From Promicromonospora thailandica (GTDB lineage Bacteria; Actinomycetota; Actinomycetes; Actinomycetales; Cellulomonadaceae), in contig NZ_JAMTCS010000003.1 in NCBI RefSeq assembly GCF_024171955.1, positions 1 to 64,000 on the forward strand: a stretch of DNA of 64,000 nt, read 5' to 3'. The notes under the pieces were generated by a model, which did not search any database, had not been told where the DNA came from, and saw nothing but the letters and a program-made list of their open reading frames with translations. Position numbers and translations under genes: made by a program. Positions 41,946 to 51,236 of the stretch are shown one piece after another. The first letter of the stretch is position 1; each line of letters opens with the position of its first letter.

Positions 41946-44711
41946 TCAGCCCTTGTTGCGCGGCGGGGCCTCACCCAGCTCGCTGGAGGTCACCACCATG
42001 CCGCCCTGGACCGCCGGGTCGCCCTGACCGTCGGCCGCGGCCACGAGGCCGAGCGTGCCGGTGACGCGTCCAGCGGCCTTGACGTCCTCGACCGCGGTCT
42101 CGACCGCGGCCAGCGACGCGGCAGGCACGGCCAGCTCCGCCGCGAGGATCGGCGTGCGCATCGACGCCTTGGCCTCGGACTTCACCTTGCGCAGCGCTGC
42201 CAGGGCGTGGCCGGCCGCGGCGAGGTCCGCCGGGTCGGCGTCGCCGCCGGCCGCGCGCAGGGGCTCGGCCACGGGCCACGGCGCGCGGTGCACCGAGCCC
42301 TCGCGCCACCAGGACCAGACCTCCTCCGTGGCGAACGGGAGGTAGGGCGCCAGCAGGCGGAGCATGGTGTCCAGCGCGATCGCCAGCGCCGTCCGCGCCG
42401 AGGCAGTATCGGCGGAGACCTCCGCGGCGTCGGCACCCGCACCGTAGGCACGGTCCTTGACGAGCTCGAGATAGTCGTCGCAGAACGTCCAGAAGAACGT
42501 CTCCGTGAGCTCCAGCGCGCGGGTGTGGTCGTACGTCTCGAGCGCGGCCGTGGCCTGCTCGACCACACCCGCCAGCCCGGCGAGCATCGACCGGTCCAGG
42601 GCGACCGTGACCGCCGCCGGGTCGAGCGCGATCTCGCTGCCCGCTCCGCCGCCGAACGACAGCGCGAACTTCGAGGCGTTGAGGACCTTGATCGCCAGGC
42701 GGCGACCGATCTTCATCTGGCCCACCTCGAACGCCGCGTCCGTGCCCAGACGGGCCGACGCCGCCCAGTACCGCACCGCGTCGGAGCCGTGCTCGACGAG
42801 CAGGTCCATGGGCGTGACCACGTTGCCCTTGGACTTCGACATCTTCTTGCGGTCCGGGTCCAGGATCCAGCCGCTGATCGTCGCGTTCTTCCAGGGCAGC
42901 ACCTTGTTCTCCAGGTGCGAGCGCACCACGGTGGAGAACAGCCAGGTACGGATGATGTCCTGGCCCTGCGGGCGCAGGTCCATCGGGTAGACGCGCTCGA
43001 ACAGGTCCGGGTCGCGCTCCCAGCCGGAGACGATCTGCGGCGTCAGCGACGACGTGGCCCACGTGTCCATGACGTCGGCGTCCCCGACGAAACCGCCGGC
43101 CTGGCCGCGCTGGTCCTCCGTGTACCCGGCGGGCGCCTGCGACGTCGGGTCGACCGGCAGCGACGCCTCGTCGGGCACGATCGGGTTGTCGTAGTCGACC
43201 TCGCCGTCGGCGCCCACGGGGTACCACAGCGGGATCGCGACGCCGAAGAACCGCTGGCGGCTCACCAGCCAGTCGCCGTTCAGGCCGTTCACCCAGTTCT
43301 CGTACCGCACCCGCATGAAGTCGGGGTGGAAGTCGAGCTCCTTGCCCCGGCCCAGCAGCTCCTCCCGGAGCGCCTCGTCCCGGCCGCCGTTGCGGATGTA
43401 CCACTGGCGCGAGGTCACGATCTCGAGGGGCTTGTCGCCCTTCTCGAAGAAGTTGGCCTTGCGCTGCGTGGGCACAGGCTCGGTGGGCATGTCGCCCGAC
43501 GCCGTCAGCGCCTCCACGATCGCCTTGCGGGCGCTGAACGTGGTCTTGCCCGCCACCTCGGCCTCGAACAGCTCCACGCCCGGACCGCCCGCGAGCCACT
43601 CCGGCACCTCGCGGGTGATGCGGCCGTCGCGGTTGATGATCGAGCGCGTCGGCAGCTGCAGCTCGCGCCACCACTGCACGTCGGTCAGGTCGCCGAAGGT
43701 GCAGCACATCGCGATGCCCGCGCCCTTGTCCGGCTCGGCCAGGTGGTGCGCGAGCACCGGGACCTCGACGCCGAACAGCGGCGACGTCACCGTGGTGCCG
43801 AACAGGTGCTGGTAGCGCTCGTCGTCCGGGTGCGCGATGAGGGCGACCACCGCGGGGATCAGCTCCGGGCGCGTGGTCTCGATGTAGACGGGCTCGCCGT
43901 CCGCCCGGTGGAACGCGACCTTGTGGAAGTGCCCCGGGTAGTCCCGGGCCTCCAGCTCGGCCTGCGCCACGGCGGTCTGGAACGTGACGTCCCAGAGGCC
44001 CGGGGCCTCGGCCTGGTACGCCTCACCGCGACGCAGGTTGCGCACGAACGCACGCTGCGCCGTGGCCCGCGACGAGTCGCCGATGGTCTGGTACGTCTGC
44101 GCCCAGTCCACCGAGATGCCGAGGCGCCGCCACAGCTCCTCGAACTGCTTCTCGTCCTCGGCCGTGAGGCGCTCGCAGAGCTCGACGAAGTTGCGTCGGC
44201 TGACGGGCACCTGGTCGGCGGCCTTGACGTTCTTGTCCGTGCCCTCGAACGGCGGCGTGAAGTCCGGGTCGTAGGGCAGCGACAGGTCAACGCGCACGCC
44301 GTAGTAGTTCTGCACGCGGCGCTCGGTGGGCAGGCCGTTGTCGTCCCAGCCCATGGGGTAGAAGACCTCGAGGCCGCGCATGCGCTTGTAGCGCGCCACG
44401 ATGTCGGTGTGCGTGTAGCTGAACACGTGCCCCACGTGCAGGGAGCCCGAGGCCGTGGGCGGCGGGGTGTCGATCGAGTAGATCTCGTCGCGCGTGCGCG
44501 TGCGGTCGAACGCGAAGGTGCGCTCGGCCGTCCAGCGCTCGTCGAACTTGGTCTCCAGACCGTCCGTGCTGACCTTGTCCGGTACCTCCTTGACCACCGC
44601 GCGTACGACGTCGGTGCCCGGTACCGCGGGCGCGGCGGGGATCGGTGTCGTCTCGTGTGCGGGTGTGGTCGCTGCCGGGTCCGTCGGCCCGGAGGAGGAG
44701 GGAATGCTCAT
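41946..44711 (-). CDS. valS: Valine-tRNA ligase
   Basis: 921 residues from ATG 44711. The class I signatures HVGH (92-95) and KMSKS are present. The zinc/CP editing region includes TRPELIPAVVALIAHPDDERY. The sequence TPPPTASGSLHVGH and the anticodon domain fit ValRS rather than IleRS or LeuRS. It charges tRNA-Val and edits misactivated threonine. A ~45-residue Pro/Thr-rich N-terminal extension is unusual but in frame. No T-box was seen upstream. Confidence 0.95.
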   Translation of the reverse strand: MSIPSSSGPTDPAATTPAHETTPIPAAPAVPGTDVVRAVVKEVPDKVSTDGLETKFDERWTAERTFAFDRTRTRDEIYSIDTPPPTASGSLHVGHVFSYTHTDIVARYKRMRGLEVFYPMGWDDNGLPTERRVQNYYGVRVDLSLPYDPDFTPPFEGTDKNVKAADQVPVSRRNFVELCERLTAEDEKQFEELWRRLGISVDWAQTYQTIGDSSRATAQRAFVRNLRRGEAYQAEAPGLWDVTFQTAVAQAELEARDYPGHFHKVAFHRADGEPVYIETTRPELIPAVVALIAHPDDERYQHLFGTTVTSPLFGVEVPVLAHHLAEPDKGAGIAMCCTFGDLTDVQWWRELQLPTRSIINRDGRITREVPEWLAGGPGVELFEAEVAGKTTFSARKAIVEALTASGDMPTEPVPTQRKANFFEKGDKPLEIVTSRQWYIRNGGRDEALREELLGRGKELDFHPDFMRVRYENWVNGLNGDWLVSRQRFFGVAIPLWYPVGADGEVDYDNPIVPDEASLPVDPTSQAPAGYTEDQRGQAGGFVGDADVMDTWATSSLTPQIVSGWERDPDLFERVYPMDLRPQGQDIIRTWLFSTVVRSHLENKVLPWKNATISGWILDPDRKKMSKSKGNVVTPMDLLVEHGSDAVRYWAASARLGTDAAFEVGQMKIGRRLAIKVLNASKFALSFGGGAGSEIALDPAAVTVALDRSMLAGLAGVVEQATAALETYDHTRALELTETFFWTFCDDYLELVKDRAYGAGADAAEVSADTASARTALAIALDTMLRLLAPYLPFATEEVWSWWREGSVHRAPWPVAEPLRAAGGDADPADLAAAGHALAALRKVKSEAKASMRTPILAAELAVPAASLAAVETAVEDVKAAGRVTGTLGLVAAADGQGDPAVQGGMVVTSSELGEAPPRNKG

Positions 44712-44785
44712 GCGCACCAGTGTCCCAGATCCGGGCAAGCCGAGAGCACGTCGTCCACAGGCGCGGCCGGGGACGAGGCGGCCTG

Positions 44786-47700
44786 TCAGCCGGCCAGGTG
44801 GGACCACCGCGGGGCCAGATCGTGCCATGGTCCGACGGCGGCCACGCGCCCGCCGTCGAGCACCACCACGCGGTCGGCCACGGCGAGGGTCGCGGCGCGC
44901 GACGTCGTGCCCAGCACGGTGGTGCCTGTCGCGCGCAGCCCCGCCCACACCTCCGCCTCGGTGACGGCGTCGAGGGCGGAGGACACGTCGTCCACGAGGA
45001 GCAGGTCGGAGCCCGTGGCCAGGGCCCGGGCCAGACCGAGGCGCTGCACCTGACCGCCCGACAGCCGCAGGCCGCGGTGGCCGACCAGGGTGCCGGTGCC
45101 GCCCGCCTCCGCCACGTCGCGCTCCAGCCCGGCCGACCGCAGCGGCTCCTCGACGGGCCGGTCGTGGTCGAGGCGCACGTTGTCCGCGAGCGAGCCCGAC
45201 ACGACGTGCGGCACCTGCGCCACGTGCGCCACCCGGGGCGGGCGCAGGAAGGTCTCCGGGTCGTCGACAGCGGCGCCGTTCCACGCGATCCGGCCGTCGG
45301 TGTCGACGAGCCCGGACAGCGCTCCGAGCAACGACGACTTGCCGGCGCCGACCTGCCCGACGACCAGCACCAGCTCGCCGCGGCGGACGGTGAGGTCGAC
45401 GTCCGCCACACCCACGGTGCCGTCGTCGTGGACCGCGGTCAGGCCGTCGAGCCGCAGCTCACGGAGCGCTCCTGCGTCCTCCTGCGCGGCGAACGGCGTG
45501 CCGCCGTCCGGGATCGCCGTGCCCGCGAACAGGTCGACGTCGCGGGGGACGTCCGCCAGCCGCGCCGTGCCGGCGTAGCGGGCGCTGACGTCGACCCAGC
45601 GCCGGGCGGTCGCCCCGCTCGTGACCAGCTGCCCCAGCCCGTACCCGATCCAGCTGAAGGTGCCGATCGAGGTGCTGACCAGGAGCGTCGTGGCCAGCGA
45701 CCACGTACCGCCGAGGTGCAGGGCCCAGGCCAGGACCGTCGCCGCCCGGCTCAGCACGGACGGCGCGAGCCCGACCAGGAACCCGGTGCGTTCCTCCCGC
45801 AGCGACGCCTCGACACGACGGCCGTCCACCCGGGCGACCTGACCGAGCACGCCTTCGGCTGCCGCCGCGAGCTTGACGGTGCGCACGGCGTCCAGGGCGG
45901 AGCCGAGGAGCCGGCCCAGCTCGGCCGCGGCGTCGCCCGCCCGGCGGGCGGCGGCCGCGACGTAGCGGCTGCCCAGCACCTGGGTCGCGAACATCACCGC
46001 CGCCATCGTGAGCCCGATCGCGCCCGCCAGGAGGCTGTCGCTGAGCACGACGAGCAGCGCCAGGGTGAACGGCGCCGTGAGCAGCTCGCGCCACGCCTGG
46101 CTGTGGCCCGTGAGGCGGTACTCCTCCTGGGCCCGGGCCGTGATCTCGCCGGGGGCGTCGCGCACGGTGCGGCGCTGGGCCGTCTGCCCGCGCAGCAGGG
46201 CCAGCCGCACGCGCAGACGTGAGTCGGCCCACCAGCGCGCACTGGTACGCCGCACGGTGAGCGGCAGCAGGGTGTTGGCCGCGATCGCCACGAGGATGGC
46301 GACCGCCGGGAGCCAGGGTGCGCCGCCCTGCTCGAGGCCGACGACGAGCGACGCCCACAGCCAGCCGACCAGCAGGCCGCTGGAGGTCAGGTAGTCACCC
46401 ACCTCCCAGACGACGGCGGGCAGCACCAGCCCGGCGGGCCGGGCGCGCAGCGTGCTCCACACGGCCCGTGCCAGGGCCCGGCGCGGGAGTGCCGCACGCT
46501 GCCGCGCGGGGCCGGGTCCCGTGCGGCCCGGGCCGGTGGACGTGCCGCTCCCGCCGTCCGTCCCGCCGTCCGTCCCGCCGCGCGGCAGGCGGTCGGCGTC
46601 CGGCCCGCCTCTCGGCGGACCGTCGGTGCCTGGCCCGTGCGTCCGGTCGAAGTGTGCGGCCGCGCCCGCCGGCACCGTGCCGGCGTCGCCGGGCCCCGCT
46701 GCCGCCAGCAGCCGGGCGAAGTGCCCCTCCGACGCCGCCAGGTGGTCCCACGGGCCGTGCTCCACGAGGCGGCCCCCATCCAGCACCGCGACGGCGTCGG
46801 CGTGCCGGGCCGTCGCGAGCCGGTGTGCCACGACCACCGCGGTGCGCCCGGCCAGGAGCGTCCGGGCGGCGCGCGTGACCCGCTCCGCGGTGGCCGGGTC
46901 CATCCGCGCGGTCGCCTCGTCGAGCACGACCACCTCGACGTCGCGCACGAGCAGCCGCGCGAACGCGACGAGCTGTTCCTCGCCCGCCGACAGCGTGACG
47001 CCGTCGGGGCCCAGGCGGGTGTCGAGGCCCTCGGGGAGCGACGCGACCCACGCGGTCAGGCCGAGGGCGTCCATCGCACGCTCGACCCGGGCGCGGGGGA
47101 CGGGCGCCCAGAGGGTGACGTTGTCGGCCAGCGACGCGGCCAGGATCTCGGTGCGCTGCCCGACGACGCCCACGCGGCTGCGCAGCTCGCCGACGTCGAA
47201 AGTGGTGACGTCCCGCCCGCGCAGGAACACCGTGCCGGTGGGCGGCTCGACCGCCCGCGACAGCACCTTGGTGAGCGTCGTCTTGCCCGATCCCGTGCGT
47301 CCCACCAGGGCGCACGTGCTGCCCGCCGGGACCGTCAGGGACAGCGGGCCGAGCGTGAAACCCTCGCCGTAGGCGAAGCGCAGGTCACGCAGCTCGAGGT
47401 CGACGCCCACCCTGGCGCCGGACGCGCTCGTGGCCAGGTCGGCGGCCCGGGGGAAGGGGTCGCCGCCGGTGGCCTCTTGGCGTGCGCCCAGCAGGTCCCG
47501 GACCCGGTGGAACGTGCCGATCGCCTCCTCGACACGCGGCAGGAGCGCGCCCAGCACGTCGACGCGGCCCACGAACCCGGTGACCAGCAACCACAGCGTG
47601 ACCAGGCGCGCCACGTCGAGCGCGCCCCCGGTGACCGCCCACACCCCGCCCACCAGGACCGCGCCCACCAGGGCGTCCAGCGGTAGCTCCGTGCGGAGCC

Positions 47701-48442
47701 GGACGCGGGAGAACGTGACGGACCACTGCTCCCGGAGCCGGATCTGCCGCGCGGCGAGCTCGGCGTACCGGCGCAGCACATACCGCTGGCCGTGGGCGGT
47801 GCGCAGGTCGTCCCGGGCCGCCACGGCCTCCTCGAACTGTGCCATGTGCTCCGAGCCCGCCTCCGCGCTGCGTCGGCTGAGGTCGCGCAACGGGCGGGCG
47901 GACCGCCGCGCCAGGGCCAGCACGACGGCCGCCACCACCGGGAACGCGATCCACGCCGGCCACCACACGAGGCCCGCGGTCACCCAGCCGACGACGAGGC
48001 TGATCCCCGCCTGGCCGAGCGTGATGCCGATGCCGCTGATCGCCCGGGTGAGCCGCTCGGGATCGCCGTTCACCCGGTCGAGCAGCTCGCCCACCGCCTG
48101 CTCCTCCAGCTCCGGCAGGGGCTGCCCCAGGGCCGCGGCGGCGAGGTCCGCGCGCAGGACCGCCTCCGCGCGGGCCGTCGCACGCTGCACCACGAGCCAC
48201 GTCACGGCGTCCAGCACGACGACCGTGGCGCTCACCACCGCGAGCACCACCAGCGTGTCCCGGGTCGGGTGCGCCGCCATCCGGCCCGTCACGACCGCCG
48301 CGTACGCCGAGGCCCCGGCGGCCAGCAGCGCGGCCGGGACCGCGACGGCGGCAACCCGCAGCGCACGACGGCGCCACACGGAGCGGCGTCCGGCGCGGCG
48401 TGGCACGGTCCGGCGTCTCGGCCGGGGCAGGAGGGGAGGCAC
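44786..48442 (-). CDS. One-chain heterodimer-like ABC exporter (two membrane-ATPase halves)
   Basis: About 1218 residues; the GTG at 48442 is chosen but GTG codons upstream are possible. The order is six-helix membrane domain, ATPase 1, Gly/Asp linker, membrane domain and ATPase 2. ATPase 1 has Walker A GRTGSGKT, catalytic Glu in VVLDEAT and His in VVAHRL, but a poor signature LSAGEEQL. ATPase 2 has Walker A GQVGAGKS and a good signature LSGGQVQRL, but Asp replaces the catalytic Glu (VDDVSS) and Ser the switch His (TTSRAAT). This yields one competent and one degenerate site, as in heterodimeric exporters. The substrate is unknown; drug or lipid export is likely. Confidence 0.85.
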   Translation of the reverse strand: MPPLLPRPRRRTVPRRAGRRSVWRRRALRVAAVAVPAALLAAGASAYAAVVTGRMAAHPTRDTLVVLAVVSATVVVLDAVTWLVVQRATARAEAVLRADLAAAALGQPLPELEEQAVGELLDRVNGDPERLTRAISGIGITLGQAGISLVVGWVTAGLVWWPAWIAFPVVAAVVLALARRSARPLRDLSRRSAEAGSEHMAQFEEAVAARDDLRTAHGQRYVLRRYAELAARQIRLREQWSVTFSRVRLRTELPLDALVGAVLVGGVWAVTGGALDVARLVTLWLLVTGFVGRVDVLGALLPRVEEAIGTFHRVRDLLGARQEATGGDPFPRAADLATSASGARVGVDLELRDLRFAYGEGFTLGPLSLTVPAGSTCALVGRTGSGKTTLTKVLSRAVEPPTGTVFLRGRDVTTFDVGELRSRVGVVGQRTEILAASLADNVTLWAPVPRARVERAMDALGLTAWVASLPEGLDTRLGPDGVTLSAGEEQLVAFARLLVRDVEVVVLDEATARMDPATAERVTRAARTLLAGRTAVVVAHRLATARHADAVAVLDGGRLVEHGPWDHLAASEGHFARLLAAAGPGDAGTVPAGAAAHFDRTHGPGTDGPPRGGPDADRLPRGGTDGGTDGGSGTSTGPGRTGPGPARQRAALPRRALARAVWSTLRARPAGLVLPAVVWEVGDYLTSSGLLVGWLWASLVVGLEQGGAPWLPAVAILVAIAANTLLPLTVRRTSARWWADSRLRVRLALLRGQTAQRRTVRDAPGEITARAQEEYRLTGHSQAWRELLTAPFTLALLVVLSDSLLAGAIGLTMAAVMFATQVLGSRYVAAAARRAGDAAAELGRLLGSALDAVRTVKLAAAAEGVLGQVARVDGRRVEASLREERTGFLVGLAPSVLSRAATVLAWALHLGGTWSLATTLLVSTSIGTFSWIGYGLGQLVTSGATARRWVDVSARYAGTARLADVPRDVDLFAGTAIPDGGTPFAAQEDAGALRELRLDGLTAVHDDGTVGVADVDLTVRRGELVLVVGQVGAGKSSLLGALSGLVDTDGRIAWNGAAVDDPETFLRPPRVAHVAQVPHVVSGSLADNVRLDHDRPVEEPLRSAGLERDVAEAGGTGTLVGHRGLRLSGGQVQRLGLARALATGSDLLLVDDVSSALDAVTEAEVWAGLRATGTTVLGTTSRAATLAVADRVVVLDGGRVAAVGPWHDLAPRWSHLAG

Positions 48443-48548
48443 GGCACGACCCTGCCACCCGCCACTGACATCCACCCCCGTCCGGCCTCGACCAGGCCCG
48501 ACGCGTGCCGGCGATGCCGTGTCGGTGGTCGCGCGTACCGTGGCGGCC

Positions 48549-49271
48549 ATGACCACGTACCGAGAGCTCGCACCGCCCGCCGGCCTGCTGCCGGTCGTGG
48601 CGTGCCTGTGGGAGCACCAGGTGGCGCCGGGCGGGGAGCAACGGATCATCCCCGACGGCTGCGTGGACCTCGTCCGGCTCGACGGCGAGCTGGTGGTCGT
48701 CGGCGCCGACACGGGCCCGGTGGTCGCCCGGTCGGGAACGGCACCGGCGTCGCGCACCAGTGGGATCCGGTTGCGCCCGGGTGCCGCCGGCGCCGTCCTC
48801 GGCCTCCCCGCGGCCGAGGTGCGCGACCGGCGGGTGCCGCTCGCCGAGGTGTGGCCCGACGTCGCCCCCGCCCTCGCGGAGGCGCTCGCCGCGGCGGGCC
48901 CGGCAGGCAGGCTGGACCTCCTGGCGCGGGCGGTGCTGCGCCGGCGGGCGGAACGCGACGGCCTCGTGGCCGCCGCCGCGCGACGGCTCGGCGCGCCCGG
49001 CGCCCGGATCTCGGCTGTCGCCGCCGAGCTCGGCGTGAGCGAGCGCCACCTGCACCGGCGCACCGTGGACGCCGTCGGGTACGGGCCCAAGACGCTCGGC
49101 CGGGTGGCCCGCCTGCGCCGCCTCGTCGGACTCGGCAGGACGTCGCCGCTCGCGGAGCGCGCCCTCACCGCCGGCTACGCCAGCCAGGCGCACATGTCGG
49201 ACGAGGTGCGCCGGCTCACCGGGCTCACCCCCGTCCGATTCCTGGAAGACGCCACCCTGACCGCCGCCTAA
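48549..49271 (+). CDS. AraC-family transcriptional regulator
   Basis: 240 residues from ATG 48549. The N-terminal part (YRELAPPAGLLPVVACLWEH, IIPDGCVDLV) matches the domain found before AraC helix-turn-helix regions in many actinobacterial regulators. The C-terminal HTH pair is ISAVAAELGVSERHLHR, then AERALTAGYASQAHMSDEV. TACCGT at 48536-48541 gives a leaderless promoter. It is divergent from the ABC exporter, so it may control it. Confidence 0.85.
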   Translation: MTTYRELAPPAGLLPVVACLWEHQVAPGGEQRIIPDGCVDLVRLDGELVVVGADTGPVVARSGTAPASRTSGIRLRPGAAGAVLGLPAAEVRDRRVPLAEVWPDVAPALAEALAAAGPAGRLDLLARAVLRRRAERDGLVAAAARRLGAPGARISAVAAELGVSERHLHRRTVDAVGYGPKTLGRVARLRRLVGLGRTSPLAERALTAGYASQAHMSDEVRRLTGLTPVRFLEDATLTAA

Positions 49272-49281
49272 CGTCACCGAC

Positions 49282-50193
49282 ATGGGCACGGACACGAGCA
49301 CAGACAGGACCGCAGACATGACCGGACCGACGACGATCGACCTCGCGGCCGCCCGCCGGTTCCTCTACGACGACGCCCGACTCCTGGAGCGGCACCGCGT
49401 CGCCGTGCTGTTCGACGGTGCCCCGGCCGCCCCTGTCCTGGACGCCCTGCGTCCCTACCGGAACGACGACGGCGGCTGGGGGCACGCCCTCGAACCCGAC
49501 CTGCGCGGCCCCGACAGCCAGGTCTCCGGTGCCCTGTCCGCGCTGGAGGTGCTCGCGGAGCTGGGCCCTGGCACCGGTCCCGAGGTCCAGGCCCTGGCCC
49601 GCGAGACCGCAGACTGGCTGTCCTCCGTCAGCCTCCCCGACGGCCGCGTACCGCACGTGCTGCCCACCGCGGCCGGGTACCCCGCGGCCCCGTGGATGGT
49701 GCCCAACGACGGCGGGATGCTCACCTTCGGCATCGCCGCCCACCTGTGGGAGCTCGGCGTGGAGCACCCGTGGCTCGACGCCGCCACCGCGTGGTGCTGG
49801 CGACAGCTCGACGGCGAGGCCATGGTGGGCGGCTACACGGTCCACTTCGCGGTCGCGTTCCTCGACGCGGTGCCCGAACCGGACCGCGCGGCCGCCGCCG
49901 TCGAACGGCTCCGCCCCGCCCTGCGCGCGGACGGCACCATCCCGGTGGACGGCGGGCAGGACGGCGAGGTCCTGCGGCCGCTGACCATCTCCCCCCGTCC
50001 CGGCACCCCCAGCCGCGCCCTGTACACCACGGCGCAGATCGCCGTGGAGCTGGACCGGCTCGAGCACGAGCAGCTCGACGACGGCGGCTGGGAGTTCGAC
50101 TTCCTGCACTGGTCGCCCGGTCAGACCGTCGACTGGCGCGGCATCGTCACCCTCGGGGCCCTGGCGGCGCTCCGGCGGCACGGACGTCTCTGA
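49282..50193 (+). CDS. Alpha-toroid (prenyltransferase/squalene cyclase-like) protein
   Basis: 303 residues from ATG 49282. TAACGT at 49269-49274, overlapping the stop of the AraC gene, is a -10 seven bases upstream. Repeats such as RNDDGGWGHAL and LDDGGWEFDF resemble QW-type motifs of terpene cyclases and prenyltransferases. The cyclase DXDD acid motif is not evident, so catalysis is uncertain. It may be a binding or structural toroid. The gene lies between the AraC and F420 enzyme genes. Confidence 0.55.
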   Translation: MGTDTSTDRTADMTGPTTIDLAAARRFLYDDARLLERHRVAVLFDGAPAAPVLDALRPYRNDDGGWGHALEPDLRGPDSQVSGALSALEVLAELGPGTGPEVQALARETADWLSSVSLPDGRVPHVLPTAAGYPAAPWMVPNDGGMLTFGIAAHLWELGVEHPWLDAATAWCWRQLDGEAMVGGYTVHFAVAFLDAVPEPDRAAAAVERLRPALRADGTIPVDGGQDGEVLRPLTISPRPGTPSRALYTTAQIAVELDRLEHEQLDDGGWEFDFLHWSPGQTVDWRGIVTLGALAALRRHGRL

Positions 50194-50213
50194 CCCGTCC
50201 GTGCGCCGGGCCG

Positions 50214-50219
50214 TAGGCT
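50214..50219 (+). promoter_or_regulatory. -10 hexamer for the F420 enzyme gene
   Basis: TAGGCT ends 7 bases before GTG 50227, with no Shine-Dalgarno, indicating a leaderless transcript. Confidence 0.45.
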
Positions 50220-50226
50220 GTCCCGC

Positions 50227-51219
50227 GTGGTGACCATCGGTTATGCCGCGATGCTCGAACAGTTCGCGCCCCGCGAGGCCGTCGAGCTCGCGGCGCTCGC
50301 GGAGGCGCACGGCTTCTCCGGCGTCATGGCCGCCGACCACTTCCAGCCGTGGACGCCGCAGCAGGGGCAGGCGGGGTTCGTCTGGAACGTGCTCGCGGCC
50401 GCCGCCGAGCACACGACCGGTGACCTGGGGCCCGTGACCGCCCCGACCTTCCGGTGGCACCCGGCCGTCGTGGCGCAGGCCTCGGCGACCCTCGCGGCGA
50501 TGAACCCGGGCCGGCACTGGCTCGGCGTCGGCTCGGGGGAGGCGCTCAACGAGCACGTGGTCGGCGGGTACTGGCCCGAGGCGGCCGAACGCATCAACCG
50601 CATGTTCGAGGCCGTCGAGATCATCCGGAAGCTGTTCACCGGGTCTCTCGCGGGCCGGGACGTGAAGCATGCGGGCACCTACTTCCGGCTGGAGTCCACG
50701 CGGCTGTGGACCATGCCCGAGGTGGCGCCCGAGATCCTGGTCGCGACGGCGGGACCCGTCACCGCGCGCCGTGCGGGCCGCACCGCGGACGGGCTGATCA
50801 CGCAGGCGGCCCCGCCCGAGCGGATGGCGGCGCTGCTCACCCGGTTCGCGGACGGCGCGAAGGAGTCGGGCCGCGACCCGGCGACCATGCCGAAGGCGTT
50901 GCAGCTGCACCTGTCCTGGGCGCCGACGCACGAGGAGGCGGTGGCCAACGCCCTCACCGAGTGGCCGGTGGGCGGCATGCGGTTCCCGCGGTCCGACATC
51001 CGCTCGCCGCACGACTTCGCGCAGCTCGCCCGGATGGTGCGCCCCGAGGACTTCGAGGGACGGCTGCTCGTCTCGGCGGACCCGGACGAGCACCGTGCGT
51101 CGATCCAGCGCTACGTCGACCTCGGCTTCGACCGCATCTACCTGCACAACGTGGGCCGCAACCAGCGCGCGTGGATCGAGACCTTCGGACGCGAGGTGCT
51201 GCCCGCGCTGGTGCGGTAG
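50227..51219 (+). CDS. Luciferase-like F420-dependent oxidoreductase
   Basis: 330 residues from GTG 50227. The fold matches the TIM-barrel luciferase-like group that binds coenzyme F420: GYAAMLEQFAPREAVELA, ADHFQPW, GRHWLGVGSGEALNEHVVG and TAGPVTARRAGRTADGLI. Relatives include F420-dependent glucose-6-phosphate dehydrogenase and uncharacterised hydride transferases. CofE, a step of F420 synthesis, is encoded 1.7 kb away, supporting the cofactor. The substrate is not evident. Confidence 0.88.
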   Translation: MVTIGYAAMLEQFAPREAVELAALAEAHGFSGVMAADHFQPWTPQQGQAGFVWNVLAAAAEHTTGDLGPVTAPTFRWHPAVVAQASATLAAMNPGRHWLGVGSGEALNEHVVGGYWPEAAERINRMFEAVEIIRKLFTGSLAGRDVKHAGTYFRLESTRLWTMPEVAPEILVATAGPVTARRAGRTADGLITQAAPPERMAALLTRFADGAKESGRDPATMPKALQLHLSWAPTHEEAVANALTEWPVGGMRFPRSDIRSPHDFAQLARMVRPEDFEGRLLVSADPDEHRASIQRYVDLGFDRIYLHNVGRNQRAWIETFGREVLPALVR

Positions 51220-51236
51220 GAGGAGGGTCCGCCGGC

